This document shows positions 8,871-17,211 of a DNA stretch of 64,000 nucleotides, in pieces. A program made the translations under genes and the position numbers. Numbering within the stretch: the first letter of the stretch is position 1; the number at the start of each line of letters is the position of its first letter. The notes beneath the pieces were generated by a model that saw only the letters and a list, made by a program, of their open reading frames with translations, was not told the DNA's origin and searched no databases. The DNA is from Pseudomonas putida (GTDB lineage Bacteria; Pseudomonadota; Gammaproteobacteria; Pseudomonadales; Pseudomonadaceae): positions 5,022,001 through 5,086,000 of the forward strand of contig NZ_CP026115.2 of NCBI RefSeq assembly GCF_009883635.2, written 5' to 3'.

Positions 8871-8898
8871 TTGACATTCACTGCCTAGGCAGTAATAT
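8871..8898 (+). promoter_or_regulatory. Promoter with embedded MarR-type operator for the emr operon
   Basis: A consensus -35 box TTGACA (8871-8876) and a -10-like TAATAT (8893-8898) are 16 bases apart. Between them sits the perfect 14-base palindrome ACTGCCTAGGCAGT (8880-8893). A repressor bound there would block RNA polymerase, which fits autoregulation by the MarR-type protein encoded immediately downstream. Box and palindrome are read directly; the binding is inferred. Confidence 0.75.
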
Positions 8899-8926
8899 TT
8901 TTAAACAATTGCCCGAGCCGACCCCG

Positions 8927-9400
8927 ATGTCCCATTTCAACCCGGAAAACTTCCAGACCTGCGCCATCGGCATGCTGCTGGGCCGTGCGGCGATCCTCAA
9001 GGACCGCATTCTCGACTGGCACCTCGAATCGGAGGGCGTCACCGCCGCACAGTTCAAGGTGCTGATCATCGTCACCCAGTACCAGGTGGATACCCCGGCT
9101 GAACTGTGCCGCTACCTGGGCCTGGACAGCGGTTCGATGACCCGCATGCTCGACCGTCTCGAGCAGAAGGGCCTGATCCTGCGCAACCGCTGCGCCGATG
9201 ACCGCCGCCAGGTGCGCCTGGCGCTGACCGCCGATGGCCAGCGCCTGGCCGACCGCCTGCCGGAGATCGGCGCGGCGGCGATGAACGAACTGGTCGGCGT
9301 GTTGCAGCCAGACGAGCTGAAGACCCTCGAAGGCCTGCTGGCCAAGGTTCTTCTTGGCGCCGGCGACCCTCTGACGATCCGCCGCTTCGGCGATCGTTGA
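8927..9400 (+). CDS. MarR-family transcriptional regulator (EmrR-like)
   Basis: A 157-residue winged-helix repressor. The DNA-binding core (about 40-110) includes GVTAAQFKVLIIVTQY, the recognition helix region LCRYLGLDSGSMTRMLDRLEQKGL, and the wing RNRCADDRRQVRLALTADG. The ATG at 8927 (MSHFNPEN) is the family-like start. A longer version beginning with TTG at 8909 has no ribosome site. It is the first gene of a MarR-EmrA-EmrB unit, as in E. coli emrRAB, where EmrR represses the operon and is released by hydrophobic toxicants. The palindrome in its promoter is the likely operator. Confidence 0.92.
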   Translation: MSHFNPENFQTCAIGMLLGRAAILKDRILDWHLESEGVTAAQFKVLIIVTQYQVDTPAELCRYLGLDSGSMTRMLDRLEQKGLILRNRCADDRRQVRLALTADGQRLADRLPEIGAAAMNELVGVLQPDELKTLEGLLAKVLLGAGDPLTIRRFGDR

Positions 9401-9430
9401 TCCCTGTTACGCATATTCCAAGGTATTGTC

Positions 9431-10624
9431 ATGGCCACTCCCACAGACACCGCAACTCCCTCCGCCGACGCGCCAGCGTCGGGCAAGCGCAAGGCCTGGC
9501 TGCTCGGCCTGCTGTTGCTGGTGCTGCTCGCCGGCGCCGGCACCTGGGCCTGGTACAGCCTGGTCGGGCGCTGGCACGAAAGCACCGACGATGCCTACGT
9601 CAATGGCAACGTGGTGGAGATCACCCCGCTGGTGACGGGTACCGTCACCAGCATCGGCGCCGATGACGGCGACCTGGTGCATGCCGGCCAGGTGCTGTTG
9701 CAGTTCGACCCGTCCGACAGCGAAGTGGCTTTGCAGTCCGCCGAAGCCAAGTTGGCGCGCAGCGTGCGCCAGGTGCGCGGGCTGTACAGCAACGTCGACT
9801 CGCTCAAGGCCCAACTGGAAACCCGCCAGGCCGAACTGCAGAAGGCCCAGCAGAACTACAACCGGCGCAAGGTGCTGGCCGACAGCGGTGCGATTGCCGC
9901 CGAGGAAATCTCCCACGCCCGTGACGACCTGACCGTGGCCCAGGCCGCCGTCAACGCCGCCCGCCAGCAACTCAACACCAGCACCGCGCTGGTCGACGAC
10001 ACCGTGGTGTCCTCGCACCCTGAGGTCATGGCGGCCGCAGCCGACCTGCGCCAGGCCTACCTCGACCACGCCCGCACCACCCTGGTGGCGCCGGTGACCG
10101 GCTATGTCGCCAAGCGCACCGTGCAGCTTGGCCAGCGCCTGCAGCCGGGCACCGCGACCATGGCGGTGATCCCGCTGAACGAAGTGTGGATCGACGCCAA
10201 CTTCAAGGAAACCCAGCTGCGCGACATGCGCATCGGCCAGCCGGTGGAAATCAGCGCCGACCTGTACGGCAGCGCGGTCAAGTACAGCGGCACGGTCGAC
10301 AGCCTCGGCGCCGGTACCGGCAGCGCCTTCGCCCTGCTGCCGGCGCAGAACGCCACCGGCAACTGGATCAAGATCGTCCAGCGCGTACCCGTGCGCATTC
10401 ACCTCAGCCCCGACCAGCTCAAGGACCACCCGCTGCGCATCGGCCTGTCCACCGTGGTCGAGGTCGACCTGCACGACCAGAGCGGCCCGACCCTGGCCCA
10501 GCAGCCACCGCAGCAGGCCAGCTACACCACCCAGGTGTACGACCGCCAGCTGGTCGAGGCCGATAACCTGATCGCCCGGCTGATCCATGAGAACAGCGCC
10601 ACCGGCAAGACGGCGCAGCGATGA
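9431..10624 (+). CDS. emrA: EmrA-type membrane fusion (HlyD-family) efflux subunit
   Basis: A 397-residue periplasmic adaptor for an MFS drug pump. It has a cytoplasmic N terminus, a single membrane anchor (about 20-45), a biotinyl-lipoyl half (YVNGNVVEITPLVTGTV), a long alpha-hairpin (about 95-200, AEAKLARSVRQV to ARQQLN), the second lipoyl half (APVTGYVAKR) and the beta-barrel domain (IPLNEVWIDANFKETQL). It joins the inner-membrane transporter EmrB to an outer-membrane TolC-like channel, which is not encoded nearby. It starts 30 bases after the MarR gene and overlaps emrB by 4 bases, so translation is probably coupled. Confidence 0.93.
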   Translation: MATPTDTATPSADAPASGKRKAWLLGLLLLVLLAGAGTWAWYSLVGRWHESTDDAYVNGNVVEITPLVTGTVTSIGADDGDLVHAGQVLLQFDPSDSEVALQSAEAKLARSVRQVRGLYSNVDSLKAQLETRQAELQKAQQNYNRRKVLADSGAIAAEEISHARDDLTVAQAAVNAARQQLNTSTALVDDTVVSSHPEVMAAAADLRQAYLDHARTTLVAPVTGYVAKRTVQLGQRLQPGTATMAVIPLNEVWIDANFKETQLRDMRIGQPVEISADLYGSAVKYSGTVDSLGAGTGSAFALLPAQNATGNWIKIVQRVPVRIHLSPDQLKDHPLRIGLSTVVEVDLHDQSGPTLAQQPPQQASYTTQVYDRQLVEADNLIARLIHENSATGKTAQR

Positions 10625-12156
10625 GCAACAACGCCCCGGCGCAGTTCACCCCGCCGAGCCTGCTGCTGACCACCATCGGCCTGTCGCTGGCGACCTTCAT
10701 GCAGGTGCTCGACACCACCATCGCCAACGTGGCGCTGCCGACCATTTCCGGCAACCTGGGGGTGAGCTACGAGCAGGGCACCTGGGTGATCACCTCGTTC
10801 GCGGTGAGCAACGCCATTGCCTTGCCGCTGACTGGTTGGCTGAGCCGGCGCTTTGGCGAGGTGAAGCTGTTCATCTGGGCCACGCTGCTGTTCGTGCTGG
10901 CGTCGTTCCTCTGTGGTGTCGCCCAGTCGATGCCGGAGCTGGTGGGCTTCCGTGTCTTGCAAGGTGTGGTGGCCGGGCCGTTGTACCCGATGACCCAGAC
11001 CTTGCTGATTGCCGTGTATCCACCCGCGAAAAGGGGCATGGCCCTGGCCTTGCTGGCGATGGTCACGGTGGTGGCGCCGATTGCCGGGCCGATATTGGGT
11101 GGCTGGATCACCGACAGTTACAGCTGGCCGTGGATCTTCTTCATCAACGTGCCGATTGGCCTGTTCGCTGCGGCCGTGGTACGCCAGCAGATGCGCACGC
11201 GGCCAGTGGTCACCAGCCGCCAGCCGATGGACTACATCGGCCTGCTGACGTTGATCGTTGGCGTGGGCGCGTTGCAGGTGGTGCTGGACAAAGGTAATGA
11301 CCTGGACTGGTTCGAGTCGTCGTTCATCATCATTGGCACGCTGATTTCGGTGGTGTTCCTGGCGATCTTCATCATCTGGGAACTCACCGACCGCCACCCG
11401 GTGGTCAACCTGCGGCTGTTCGTGCACCGCAATTTTCGCGTCGGCACCATCGTGCTGGTCGGCGGTTATGCGGGGTTCTTCGGCATCAACCTGATCCTGC
11501 CGCAGTGGCTGCAGACGCAGATGGGCTACACCGCCACCTGGGCGGGGCTGGCGGTGGCGCCGATCGGTTTGCTGCCGGTGATCATGTCGCCGTTCGTGGG
11601 CAAGTACGCGCACCGCTTCGATCTGAGGGTGCTGGCGGGGCTGGCGTTCCTGGCGATTGGCACCAGTTGCTTCATGCGCGCGGGGTTCACCAGCGAGGTG
11701 GACTTCCAGCACATTGCCCTGGTGCAGTTGTTCATGGGGATTGGCGTCGCGCTGTTCTTCATGCCGACCTTGAGCATCCTGCTGTCGGACCTGCCGCCGC
11801 ATCAGATTGCGGATGGTTCGGGGCTGGCGACCTTCCTGCGGACGTTGGGGGGGAGCTTTGCGGCGTCGTTGACAACGTGGATCTGGATTCGTCGGGCGGA
11901 TCAGCATCATGCGTACCTGAGCGAGCACATCAGCCAGTTCGACCCGGCGACGCGACATACGCTGGAGCAGTTGGGCGGGGCGAGTTCGCAGAATTATGCG
12001 CAGCTGGAGCAGATCGTCAATGCACAGGCGTACATGATGTCGACGGTGGATTACTTCACCCTGATGACCTGGGTGTTTGCCGGGTTGATTCTGCTGGTGT
12101 GGCTGGCAAAGCCGCCGTTTACCGCCAAGGCAGGGCCGGCTTCGGCGGGGCATTGA
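10621..12156 (+). CDS. emrB: EmrB-type DHA2 family MFS multidrug exporter
   Basis: A 511-residue transporter with 14 predicted membrane segments. It shows the DHA2 motif in helix 1 (VLDTTIANVALPTISGNLG), motif A in loop 2-3 (GWLSRRFGEVKLF), and a motif C-like stretch (VAPIAGPILGGWI). It works as a proton-driven pump of hydrophobic drugs together with the EmrA adaptor. The ATG overlaps the emrA stop as ATGA. This is the last gene of the marR-emrA-emrB operon; there is no outer-membrane factor gene downstream, so TolC or another OMF must be supplied from elsewhere. Confidence 0.93.
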   Translation: MSNNAPAQFTPPSLLLTTIGLSLATFMQVLDTTIANVALPTISGNLGVSYEQGTWVITSFAVSNAIALPLTGWLSRRFGEVKLFIWATLLFVLASFLCGVAQSMPELVGFRVLQGVVAGPLYPMTQTLLIAVYPPAKRGMALALLAMVTVVAPIAGPILGGWITDSYSWPWIFFINVPIGLFAAAVVRQQMRTRPVVTSRQPMDYIGLLTLIVGVGALQVVLDKGNDLDWFESSFIIIGTLISVVFLAIFIIWELTDRHPVVNLRLFVHRNFRVGTIVLVGGYAGFFGINLILPQWLQTQMGYTATWAGLAVAPIGLLPVIMSPFVGKYAHRFDLRVLAGLAFLAIGTSCFMRAGFTSEVDFQHIALVQLFMGIGVALFFMPTLSILLSDLPPHQIADGSGLATFLRTLGGSFAASLTTWIWIRRADQHHAYLSEHISQFDPATRHTLEQLGGASSQNYAQLEQIVNAQAYMMSTVDYFTLMTWVFAGLILLVWLAKPPFTAKAGPASAGH

Positions 12157-12168
12157 GGCAGTAACGCT

Positions 12169-12192
12169 GCTCTTGCTCTTGCTCTTGCTCTG
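12169..12192. repeat. Short GCTCTT tandem repeat
   Basis: Just after the emrB stop, GCTCTT occurs three times in a row followed by a degenerate fourth copy. It is followed by a stretch of sequence often found between Pseudomonas genes. It is non-coding, and slippage could make it length-variable. Confidence 0.5.
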
Positions 12193-12310
12193 CTTTTGCT
12201 TTGGCTTCTAAGCGCGCGGTAGTTCAGTCGACGCAAATTGCGCTCCGGGGTTCCCTCGCTCCGGTCTTGCTCCCGGGAGGACCGCGCTGAACGGCCCATC
12301 CTGGGCCGCA

Positions 12311-12334
12311 GTGACGGGCATCCATGCCCGTCAC
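12311..12334. terminator. Hairpin between convergent emrB and cupin genes
   Basis: GTGACGGGCAT (12311-12321) and ATGCCCGTCAC (12324-12334) form a perfect 11-bp stem with a 2-base centre, 15 bases from the cupin stop. The location between two converging transcripts suggests a bidirectional end. No T run follows on either strand, so the terminator call is tentative. Confidence 0.45.
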
Positions 12335-12348
12335 CTCCCTTCGCAAGA

Positions 12349-12990
12349 TCAGAGGCCCAGGTTGAGTGCAGCGTCCTTGATCCAGAAACGAGCACCCTGA
12401 GCGCCGGCGCGTGCCTGCAAGGGCGTGCCTGGCGGCAGGCGCATCCAGCTCAGCGGCTGAAGGCTAAAGTCCGCGCCGTCCAGGCTGCCTTGCAGAAGCA
12501 TGCATTCCAGTCCACGCGCGTTGTTCAGGTCGACAGGGGCGCCGGGTAGCACGTGCTTCAGATACACCTGTTCATGGGCGTTCGAGAACAGCAGTTGATT
12601 GCCCAGCGCCGATAACGTTGCGACCAGCTGTTGGCCGTCTTCAGGATGTAACTGCTGCAGGCGAACGAAGATCGTGCAGCCCTCGCCAGACCGTGGCGCG
12701 TGAGCACTACCAGGCGGGTTGCGCACATAGCTGCCCGCGGGGTACTGGCCGCGCTCATCTTCGAACACACCTTCCAGAACTACAAATTCCTCGCCGCCAG
12801 GGTGTTGGTGAGCGTTGAAATGGCTGCCGGGGGAATAACGCACCAGGCTGGTGGCCCGGGCCTTCTCGCCGCCGATGCGAAACAGCGGGCGCCGCTCGAC
12901 GCCGGGCAGCGGGCTGGCCAGCCACGGCAGGTCGGCACCGTGCATGATGGCGGGCAAGGTCAGGTCGGCGTTCAGGCGGTCCGGGAGCAT
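12349..12990 (-). CDS. Cupin (ChrR-like) domain protein
   Basis: A 213-residue protein built around a cupin barrel. Motif 1 is GSHFNAHQHPGGEEFVVLEG (about residues 60-79) with the metal-binding His, His and Glu. Motif 2 is PAGSYVRNPPGSAHAPRS with the third His. The C-terminal half (about 125-213) looks like a second, degenerate cupin. This pattern resembles anti-ECFsigma ChrR-type cupins, but the N-terminal zinc-binding sigma-contact domain is absent, so it is probably a free-standing enzyme or sensor. I set the start at 12990 (MLPDRLNADL) after AGGAAA, not at the longer frame reaching 13146. It is divergent from the DMT exporter gene. Confidence 0.78.
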   Translation of the reverse strand: MLPDRLNADLTLPAIMHGADLPWLASPLPGVERRPLFRIGGEKARATSLVRYSPGSHFNAHQHPGGEEFVVLEGVFEDERGQYPAGSYVRNPPGSAHAPRSGEGCTIFVRLQQLHPEDGQQLVATLSALGNQLLFSNAHEQVYLKHVLPGAPVDLNNARGLECMLLQGSLDGADFSLQPLSWMRLPPGTPLQARAGAQGARFWIKDAALNLGL

Positions 12991-13113
12991 GGCGGTTTTC
13001 CTGATGTTGAAAGGCCGGGACAGGTACCCACCTATGATCAGCTGTTGTGGGATCTCGATAAAGGCTTTAAAACGCCCACAAATAAGAAATTCCATCTCAG
13101 AGGTGACCACACC

Positions 13114-13992
13114 ATGAGTGCCCGCACTACCGCCATCGCCGGTCAAGGCAACAATCCCTGGCTCTGGCCAGCGCTGTTCAGCCTGGTGGCCTTCGCCGCC
13201 AATTCGATTTTCTGCCGCCTGGCCCTGCGCGATGGCGCTATCGATGCCGAGTCGTTCACCGTCGTGCGGCTGGCCAGCGGGGCGGCGTTCCTGCTCATGC
13301 TGATTCGCCTGCGCAAGCCGGGCATGGTCCTGGGTGGCAGCTGGAAGGGCGGGCTGGCGCTGTACCTCTATGCCTACCTGTTTTCCGTGGCCTACCTGCA
13401 GCTGGGTGCCGGCGTCGGTGCCCTGGTGCTGTTCGGTGCCGTGCAGATCACCATGTTCGCCGTCGCCTGGCTCAGGGGCGAACGCCTCAGCGCACGTACC
13501 TTGCTGGGCATGCTGATCGCGTTCGCCGGCCTGGTCCTGCTGCTGTTGCCCGGTGCTGAAGCGCCCCCGCTGCTCAGTGCCCTGGTGATGGCGGCCTCCG
13601 GCGTGGCCTGGGGCGCCTATTCGCTGCTGGGTAAAGGTTCGCCCAACCCGCTGGCCGACACCGCTGGCAACTTCGTCCGCAGTCTGCCCCTGCTACTGGT
13701 GCTGGGCGTGGCCATGCTGGCACTGGCGCGCACCCATGTCAGCCCGGCCGGGTTGCTGTATGCCCTGGCTTCGGGGGTGCTGGCCTCCGGTGCGGGCTAT
13801 GCAGTGTGGTACGGGGTGGTGAAGCAGGTCAGTGCCCAGCAGGCGGCGACGATGCAGCTCAGTGTGCCGGTCATCGCCGCGCTGGGCGGTGTGGTGCTGA
13901 TCGGCGAGCCGATGTCGCTGCGCCTGCTGCTTGCCTCGCTGGTGGTGCTCGGTGGCGTGGCGCTGGCTCTGCTGCCGGTCAGGCCACGTTAG
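13114..13992 (+). CDS. EamA/DMT-family exporter
   Basis: A 292-residue protein with ten hydrophobic segments arranged as two EamA repeats (about 15-140 and 155-285). Members of the drug/metabolite transporter superfamily usually export amino acids, metabolites or toxic compounds. The ATG at 13114 has GAGGTG upstream, and the region before it is not coding in this strand, so the longer frame from 12700 is rejected. It overlaps by 4 bases, tail to tail, with the TorF-like porin gene. The substrate is unknown. Confidence 0.88.
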   Translation: MSARTTAIAGQGNNPWLWPALFSLVAFAANSIFCRLALRDGAIDAESFTVVRLASGAAFLLMLIRLRKPGMVLGGSWKGGLALYLYAYLFSVAYLQLGAGVGALVLFGAVQITMFAVAWLRGERLSARTLLGMLIAFAGLVLLLLPGAEAPPLLSALVMAASGVAWGAYSLLGKGSPNPLADTAGNFVRSLPLLLVLGVAMLALARTHVSPAGLLYALASGVLASGAGYAVWYGVVKQVSAQQAATMQLSVPVIAALGGVVLIGEPMSLRLLLASLVVLGGVALALLPVRPR

Positions 13993-14714
13993 AAGAAGCT
14001 GCGCTGGGCCTTGAGGGTGACCATGCTTTCGCAGTAGGTGTTGATGCCGGCATAGGCGTCGCAGCCGCTGCCGCTGAGGTCGGAGTTGCTGTAGATCAGG
14101 TTGAGGTCGATGCCCAGCCATGGCCGCGACAGCTCCAGCGACCAGTCGGAAAACCCGTTGATCTGGCTGCCGTCACCGATGGTGAAGGGGGTGCCCAGGC
14201 GGTGGTGGGCGAGCTTGACGGTCAGGTCGATATCGAACAACGGCAATTGGCCAAAGTCGGCGAACAGCGTGCCGGTGCGGTTGTCCGGGTTGTCGCGCCA
14301 GGCGCCGCCGAAACGGCTGCCCAGTACCGAGATGCCGCCGTACAGGGCAAAGCTGTCGGCGCCGGCGATATTCGGCTGGCTGTAGTGGATCAGGCCCACT
14401 TCGTAGCCGAGGGTGCTGTCGAAGTGGTGCTTGTAGCCGGTGTAGCTGTCCAGGCGCAGGGTCGAGTCGGGCGTCACGCCCATGCTCGGCGCGTACTGGC
14501 CGAGGTACCAGCCGTTGGGATGGCTGAGGTCGATGCCGCCGTGGAAGGCGCCCACCGCGCTCGGCGAGATCAGCCCCTGGGCCATGCTGCGCGAGGGCGT
14601 GGTGCCGAGCTTGAAGTCGAAATCGCCCAGTTGGCGCTGGATCTGTTGCGCGTGAAGTGGCGGGCTCGAGAGAAGGGCCACCGTCAGCAACAGCAGGGGC
14701 CTGGTCATGGTCAC
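13989..14714 (-). CDS. TorF-family putative porin
   Basis: A 241-residue exported protein. The signal peptide (about 1-22, LLLLTVALLSSPPLHAQ) is followed by repeated amphipathic beta strands (GGIDLSHPNGWYLGQY, YTGYKHHFDSTLGYEVGLIHYSQP, WSLELSRPWLGIDLNLIYSNS) and ends in a terminal Phe (AQRSFF), as outer-membrane barrels do. Features match the TIGR02001/gcw_chp family of unknown function. A second member of the family is at 58701-59453. A pair of cysteines near the C terminus (about residues 217 and 227) could form a disulfide. What it lets through is unknown. Confidence 0.75.
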   Translation of the reverse strand: MTMTRPLLLLTVALLSSPPLHAQQIQRQLGDFDFKLGTTPSRSMAQGLISPSAVGAFHGGIDLSHPNGWYLGQYAPSMGVTPDSTLRLDSYTGYKHHFDSTLGYEVGLIHYSQPNIAGADSFALYGGISVLGSRFGGAWRDNPDNRTGTLFADFGQLPLFDIDLTVKLAHHRLGTPFTIGDGSQINGFSDWSLELSRPWLGIDLNLIYSNSDLSGSGCDAYAGINTYCESMVTLKAQRSFF

Positions 14715-14812
14715 CGTCCTGGAAGGCTTGCGCTTGAGCGGCCGAGGATACCTGTGTTGGCTGCCAGGAGGCTACCGGCGGTGGCCATTACTCGACCATT
14801 GGTCAGGGCAGT

Positions 14813-15196
14813 TCATACCCCGAGGGGTTCGGCGATTTCGATCAGGTTCAGGTCAGGGTCACGTACGTACACCGAACGGATCGGGCCAGTTGCGCCAGTG
14901 CGTGCAACGGGACCTTCGATAATTGGCCACTGCACCTTCTGCAGGTGAGCGATCACCTGTTCCAGGCTGACCTGGCTGATGAAGCACAGATCCAGGGCGC
15001 CGGGTACCGGTAGATGTGCCTTGGGCTCGAACTCATGGCCGCGGACATGGATGTTGATTTTCTGGTTACCGTAGCGCAGCGCCAGGCGGTTATTGCCGAA
15101 GGTTTCCAGCTGCATGCCCAACACGCGCGTGTAGAAATCGGTGCAGGCTTCGACATCGGTGGTGGTGAGGACCAGATGGTCCAGGTGATCTATCAT
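14813..15196 (-). CDS. VOC/glyoxalase-superfamily protein
   Basis: A 127-residue single-domain VOC protein with the paired beta-alpha-beta-beta-beta modules (IDHLDHLVLTTTDVEACTDFYTRVLGM at the start, RSVYVRDPDLNLIEIAE at the end). A His in the first strand and a Glu in the last strand sit where metal ligands usually lie. Family members include glyoxalase I, dioxygenases and fosfomycin/bleomycin resistance proteins; the short form here resembles generic YaeR-like lyases or dioxygenases. I chose the start at 15196 (MIDHLDHL), preceded by GAGG, instead of the longer frame to 15247. Confidence 0.85.
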   Translation of the reverse strand: MIDHLDHLVLTTTDVEACTDFYTRVLGMQLETFGNNRLALRYGNQKINIHVRGHEFEPKAHLPVPGALDLCFISQVSLEQVIAHLQKVQWPIIEGPVARTGATGPIRSVYVRDPDLNLIEIAEPLGV

Positions 15197-15274
15197 TGGC
15201 CAGCCTCGGTGACAGGGACTGAAGGCGATCAGTCCGGGCAGGGCCATGATAGTGCGCTGATCCGCTCTTTCAAC

Positions 15275-15526
15275 TCAGCCTTTGATCGCAGGCTGAGCCT
15301 CGGCGACATCAGTGACCGCTTGCTGGCTCGTAGAACGCTCGATGACGCGTTTGCGCAGTTCGTACTCGTCAAGTGACAGGCTCTGGCGCTGGATGGACTC
15401 AAGTTGTAACTGACGGGTCTCTTCTGCGGTGTAGGGGCGCAGTTCGGGATGGCTGGCGCAACCGGTGAGCACGGCGATCGCGGTGGCGGAGAGTGCAGCG
15501 AGCAGCAGGCGGGCCGTGGTGTTCAT
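15275..15526 (-). CDS. Small predicted lipoprotein
   Basis: An 83-residue protein beginning MNTTARLLLAALSATAIAVLTGC, a lipoprotein signal with lipobox LTGC (Cys23). The mature part is short, polar and helical (EETRQLQLESIQRQSLSLDEYELRKRV). GGAG lies 9 bases before the chosen ATG at 15526; the upstream extension of the open frame is not convincing. The function is unknown. It is a probable envelope lipoprotein, divergent from the DUF3300 gene. Confidence 0.7.
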   Translation of the reverse strand: MNTTARLLLAALSATAIAVLTGCASHPELRPYTAEETRQLQLESIQRQSLSLDEYELRKRVIERSTSQQAVTDVAEAQPAIKG

Positions 15527-15747
15527 CGGGGGAAGCTCCAGGATTCGGGCGGTGGGAATCGATGGAGCTAGGTTATTGATTGCTGGCGATCGGTAGAAAT
15601 TGGTGTTGTCGATAGTGACTATCGAGGCTGCTGCAAGTTGCAGCGCAGTGGTCGAAAGCTGCCCCTTTGCTACCCTTATCGCACTGCGTCGACTGCCCGC
15701 GTTGCAAGTCATTCATTTCACGTATCTTGGCCAGATGGGGAACTGCG

Positions 15748-17211
15748 ATGCGCCTGCCATTGTTATGCGTCCTGTCGTTGGTGTTGTGCCTTGACGGTGT
15801 TACCAGCCTGGCGTTGGCCGACGACCCGCCAGCACCTGACCCTGCACCTGCCGAAGCCAAGCAGGCGGTGTTCAACCAGGAGCAGCTCGACCAGATGCTC
15901 GCGCCGATTGCCCTGTATCCCGATGCGCTGCTGGCCCAGGTGTTGATGGCTTCGACTTATCCAGGCGAGGTGACCGAGGCGGTGGCCTGGTCCAAGGCCA
16001 ACCCCAAGGCCCAGGGCGATGACGCGGTCAAGCAGGTGGCCAAGCAGACCTGGGACCCGAGCGTGCAGGCACTGGTGGCGTTCCCGCAGGTACTGGTGGT
16101 GCTCGGCCAGGATCCGGTCTGGGTCCAGCGGCTGGGCGATGCCTTCCTGGCGCAACCCGATGACGTCATGGCCGGCGTTCAGCGCTTGCGCCATCAAGCC
16201 CAGGCGGCTGGCAACCTGACCAGCAACCAGTACCAGAACGTCACGGTGCAGGCCGCGCCCGCAGCGGCTCCGGCTCCGACCAGCTCGGGCGGTTCGCAGG
16301 CTGCACCTGCCAGCAGCTCATCGACCAGTACCATCATCATTCAGCCGGCCGACCCGCAGGTGGTGTACGTACCCACCTACAACCCGACCACTGCCTACGG
16401 AACCTGGGCCTACCCGGCCTCGCCGCCAGTCTATTACCCGCCGTCGCCGATGTACTACGCGGGCACCGCGCTGATGGCCGGGCTGGCATTCGGTACCGGC
16501 GTGGCAATCGTCAACTCGCTGTGGGGCGATTGCGACTGGGGCCACGGTGACGTCGATATCGACGTCAATCGCTACAACAACATCAACGCCAACAACCGCA
16601 TCACCAACAACCAGAACAAGTGGCAGCACAATGCCGTGCACCGCGATGGCGTGCCATACCGCGACAACCGCAGCCGCCAGCAGTATGGTCGCCAGCTCGA
16701 CGGGGCCACCCAACGCGCCGCGTTCCGTGGCGATGATGCTCAGCGCACCCAGGCCCGTGACCGCGCCAGGGCCTCAATGGACCGCGCAGGTATCGAACGC
16801 CCTGCCACCAGTAACCGCGAAGCCCTCAACAGTGCGCGCGAAGCCCGGGCCGAAGGCGGCGTGGGCAACCGCATGCAGGGTGGCGCGAACGACTCGCGCC
16901 TCGCCGATCGCCGTGCAGAACCCCGCAATAGCCGTGACAGCCAGCAGGCGCGCAACCAGCTCGAGCAGCGCCGCCAGGGTGAAGGCCAGGCCAGGCAGGC
17001 CATGCAGAACCGCCCGGGCAACAGTGCAGGCAGGGCCCGCAACAATGCCTTCGACGGGGTACGTTCACCGTCGCGCACCCTGGCCCAGGCCAACCGCGGT
17101 CGCACCAGCCAGTCGTTCGCCCAACGGCCCAACGCCTCGCGCGCAGCGGGGCATCAGATATCCCGGCCCAGTGCGCCGATGCGTCGCGGTGGTGGAGGTG
17201 GCCGTCGATGA
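15748..17211 (+). CDS. DUF3300 domain-containing exported protein
   Basis: A 487-residue protein with a signal peptide (about 1-25, ending SLALADD). The DUF3300 domain follows (about 37-250, opening FNQEQLDQMLAPIALYPDALLAQVL and including the QVVYVPTYNP strand). A hydrophobic glycine/alanine segment (ALMAGLAFGTGVAIVNSLWG, about 255-275) comes next. The long low-complexity tail (about 290-487) is rich in Arg, Asn, Gln and Ala and ends in RRGGGGGRR, so it is highly basic. The gene overlaps the next one by 4 bases. DUF3300 and DUF2950 genes commonly occur together, but their role is not known. The basic tail suggests contact with a polyanion such as nucleic acid, LPS or peptidoglycan. Confidence 0.88.
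   Translation: MRLPLLCVLSLVLCLDGVTSLALADDPPAPDPAPAEAKQAVFNQEQLDQMLAPIALYPDALLAQVLMASTYPGEVTEAVAWSKANPKAQGDDAVKQVAKQTWDPSVQALVAFPQVLVVLGQDPVWVQRLGDAFLAQPDDVMAGVQRLRHQAQAAGNLTSNQYQNVTVQAAPAAAPAPTSSGGSQAAPASSSSTSTIIIQPADPQVVYVPTYNPTTAYGTWAYPASPPVYYPPSPMYYAGTALMAGLAFGTGVAIVNSLWGDCDWGHGDVDIDVNRYNNINANNRITNNQNKWQHNAVHRDGVPYRDNRSRQQYGRQLDGATQRAAFRGDDAQRTQARDRARASMDRAGIERPATSNREALNSAREARAEGGVGNRMQGGANDSRLADRRAEPRNSRDSQQARNQLEQRRQGEGQARQAMQNRPGNSAGRARNNAFDGVRSPSRTLAQANRGRTSQSFAQRPNASRAAGHQISRPSAPMRRGGGGGRR

Noticed and set aside
10522..12153. Long minus-strand frame opposite emrB
   Set aside because: The product is rich in His, Arg and Gln with no domain, while the plus strand encodes an unmistakable 14-helix transporter.
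12169..12192. CRISPR-like appearance of the GCTCTT run
   Set aside because: The units are 6 bases and directly adjacent with no spacers; it is a simple tandem repeat.
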